Source of the DNA: Dehalococcoidia bacterium UBA2777
GTDB lineage: Bacteria; Chloroflexota; Dehalococcoidia; UBA2247; UBA2777
NCBI GenBank assembly: GCA_002352365.1
Contig: DEIJ01000027.1
Span: forward strand, 1-15,234
DNA length: 15,234 nt
Reading direction: 5' to 3'
Shown here: in pieces, positions 13,738 to 15,234 of the stretch
How positions within the stretch are numbered: position 1 is the stretch's first letter
Layout: every line of letters begins with the position of its first letter
Position numbers and translations under genes: made by a program
Notes under the pieces: model-generated
The model's input: the letters and a program-made list of their open reading frames with translations, nothing else
Databases searched by the model: none
Told to the model about the DNA's origin: nothing

Positions 13738-14826
13738 TTAGGTCAGCAGGCATTCTTTGAGTAGCCTGGCTACCTCAAAAGGATCGCTGGAGATAATACT
13801 GGAGGCATAAAGCTCCATCGCTCCCATATCTGAGGCTCGACTTTGGGGATCACCTCGATCCACCAGGCGCACTAATATCGGAAAGCCTTCCCAGCTCTCC
13901 TCGACTTCCCCTAAGGGTGGGGTGGACAATATCAAATTGAAGCAGCCAACCCCTATCTTGTTCCGATAGCAATCCAGAACTTGGTAAATCATTTCCTCAA
14001 ATGACGCATCTAGCGTTTTGCCTAGGAGCATGATCTCTTTTTCTTTGATGGGTGAAAGGTAAGAGATAATCTTAACGCCTTGTTTCTCTAGGGCACAGCC
14101 TAAAGAGGCGTGAACTTGATATAGGTCATCAAAGTAATTTGAACCATACTGCTGTCGATAGCCCAGAGCATCGCGACGCAGCCTTTCTATTTTAGCATAG
14201 GAGATATCGTGGGAAAGCATCACCTGGGCATGCCCATGCTCCAGCGATGCCCCTGCCCCCCAGAGGCAGTTCCAGATAAGGAAGAAATATTTGGCTGCTG
14301 GATCATAGCTATGAGCTGCTTGTGCCCATCTCATGGCAACATCAAAATAATCGATAATTTTCTCTTTACTAAAGTGAAGTGGGTTATGATCGTTGAACAC
14401 CACTATGGCATGTAGCCCGTCATATTTGGCAATATTGGCGGCAGTGAGGCAATATTCCCCCACAATGCGGCCAAAGGAGTCCTCTGGAGTATCTGTGAGC
14501 GGGTGGCGTAGCGGGTCGTTTTTAGCCACATCGATCAGTTGCGCCTCTAAAGTCAACTTGCTCTTAGCTTCAATGGGCCGAGATGCTCGCAGGCGATTAA
14601 ATAGCGCTCCCTCAAAGGTAATTAAGTTAGTGAGCTTGACGATTTTCTGGGTAGCCACCATCTCCACGCTACCGAAGTGATCATTGATCCAAGGGTACAT
14701 AGTTTCAGGGGGAAGGAGAGCCCCTAAAGTTGTGCTCAGATGAAACAGACGGCCGAACAGATTCCTTTCCTGCGGCGGCAAGGACTCCACCAATATGTCT
14801 AAGTCGGCAATGCCTCGCTGATTCAT
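13738..14826 (-). CDS. HIT-superfamily nucleotidyltransferase-like protein (GalT-like)
   Basis: A 362-residue protein resembling galactose-1-phosphate uridylyltransferases and related nucleotide-sugar phosphorylases. The key stretch is NCLWGAGASLEHGHAQVML at 186-204. GalT enzymes have GAS..HPHxQ there, whose second His carries the nucleotide; here it is HGHAQ with His197 and His199. Family-like features also include a central VVFNDHNPLHF and a C-terminal SDMGAMELY near 332-340. Cys-rich zinc sites of classical GalT are not evident. Substrates cannot be assigned; transfer or phosphorolysis of a sugar nucleotide or dinucleotide is inferred. The frame stays open upstream to an ATG at 14991, but the ATG at 14826 has AGGAGG 7 nt before it, and the extra 55 residues look non-coding. 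No neighbouring sugar-metabolism gene is present; recA follows 100 nt later. Confidence 0.7.
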   Translation of the reverse strand: MNQRGIADLDILVESLPPQERNLFGRLFHLSTTLGALLPPETMYPWINDHFGSVEMVATQKIVKLTNLITFEGALFNRLRASRPIEAKSKLTLEAQLIDVAKNDPLRHPLTDTPEDSFGRIVGEYCLTAANIAKYDGLHAIVVFNDHNPLHFSKEKIIDYFDVAMRWAQAAHSYDPAAKYFFLIWNCLWGAGASLEHGHAQVMLSHDISYAKIERLRRDALGYRQQYGSNYFDDLYQVHASLGCALEKQGVKIISYLSPIKEKEIMLLGKTLDASFEEMIYQVLDCYRNKIGVGCFNLILSTPPLGEVEESWEGFPILVRLVDRGDPQSRASDMGAMELYASSIISSDPFEVARLLKECLLT

Positions 14827-15234
14827 TACAATACCTCCTATCCCCAGTGAGAAGACTAAACGCACATCCTTCTTATTATAGCTGAAACAGCTGGGAAATT
14901 TACAGTGCCAGTCACTCAACCTCTCTCCTACCCCAGGAATCTTTGCTTTGATAGCTTTCGACAAGATATAATGGAAATGCACCTTGCCCATCCGCCACCG
15001 ACTCCCCGTGCCTTTAGTGGTAAATAATGATTAGTCGATCCCCGATTTGTCAATTCGGACACTCTGGTCTTTGCCATTAGTTACCCTGGAACCACAGAAG
15101 GCTGATTGCGGCATTATAATATAGCTAGGGAGGGGGCGAAGATTATCGGCGTTACCTGATGGGGGGAACTGTTACTTTTGTGCCACCAAGCTAACATTCC
15201 TTTCCTTCTCAAACGGATGTTCCACCCCATTTTC
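14827..15234. other. Gene-free right end: leader and upstream region of the GalT-like gene
   Basis: 408 bases without a gene I can support. On the minus strand it holds the AGGAGG ribosome binding site (14834-14839), a consensus TATAAT (14880-14875) with no good -35 box, and a small hairpin AGCTG-N3-CAGCT (14880-14892). A better-spaced promoter candidate lies at 15024-15053. A minus-strand frame of 38 codons (15114-15230) stays open to the window edge and could be the tail of a gene beyond it; it shows nothing recognisable. No tRNA, T-box or terminator could be made out. Confidence 0.5.
15024..15053 (-). promoter_or_regulatory. Candidate promoter for the GalT-like gene
   Basis: On the minus strand a perfect TTGACA (15053-15048) is followed after 18 nt by CATTAT (15029-15024), four of six matches to the -10 box. 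It would give a leader of about 190 nt. A closer TATAAT at 14880-14875 competes as the start site but lacks a matching -35 box. Confidence 0.3.

Noticed and set aside
14827..14991. N-terminal extension of the GalT-like protein from ATG 14991
   Set aside because: The ATG at 14826 has AGGAGG at ideal distance, and the extension contains the leader hairpin and no conserved motif.
15114..15230. Minus-strand frame of 38 codons open to the window edge
   Set aside because: Could be the tail of a gene outside the window, but it is too short, with no recognisable motif.
15180..15234. T-box-like GGGTGGAAC on the minus strand
   Set aside because: The conserved continuation (CCGCG) is missing and no specifier stem or antiterminator could be drawn.

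Overview
The window is bacterial chromosomal DNA, densely packed and mostly operonic. A programmed +1 frameshift in prfB, a recA-recX pair and rdgB mark it as bacterial. The archaeal-type bifunctional fructose-1,6-bisphosphate aldolase/phosphatase, the two-gene B12 acyl-CoA mutase layout, the geranylgeranyl-reductase-family flavoprotein and the peptidase-MA-type protein together suggest a Chloroflexota (Dehalococcoidia-like) or similar anaerobic or thermophilic lineage. That placement is inference; no rRNA or other decisive marker is present.

Left block, minus strand (about 5913 down to 1): a secreted protein fusing a family-5 solute-binding domain to a gluzincin peptidase domain; an FAD oxidoreductase of the geranylgeranyl reductase family; a transglutaminase-like/TPR protein; endonuclease V (nfi); and the 5' part of prfB, whose reading frame is interrupted by an in-frame UGA at 219-221. 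Gaps are small or negative, so this looks like one transcription unit. Its probable promoter (6150-6178) implies a leader of roughly 230 nt holding three consecutive stem-loops (5937-6105).

Central block, plus strand (6279-11799): cobO, a B12-dependent acyl-CoA mutase large subunit, the aldolase/phosphatase, rdgB, moaA and moaC. CobO makes the adenosylcobalamin that the mutase needs. The mutase carries Phe89 and Gln207 where methylmalonyl-CoA mutase has Tyr and Arg. These are the isobutyryl-CoA mutase residues, so the usual methylmalonyl-CoA mutase annotation is probably wrong. Its B12-binding small subunit is not in the window.

Right block, minus strand (14826 down to 11788): a GalT/HIT-superfamily nucleotidyltransferase-like protein, recA, recX overlapping recA, and a small lysine/alanine/proline-rich protein with a C-terminal membrane anchor overlapping recX. 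It meets moaC tail to tail with a 12-nt overlap. The last 408 bases hold the leader and candidate promoters of the GalT-like gene and nothing else I can name.

The observations most worth checking are the mutase specificity residues, the binding-protein/peptidase fusion, the structured leader in front of it, and the small anchored protein behind recA-recX. No CRISPR array, tRNA, rRNA, insertion sequence or prophage gene was seen.
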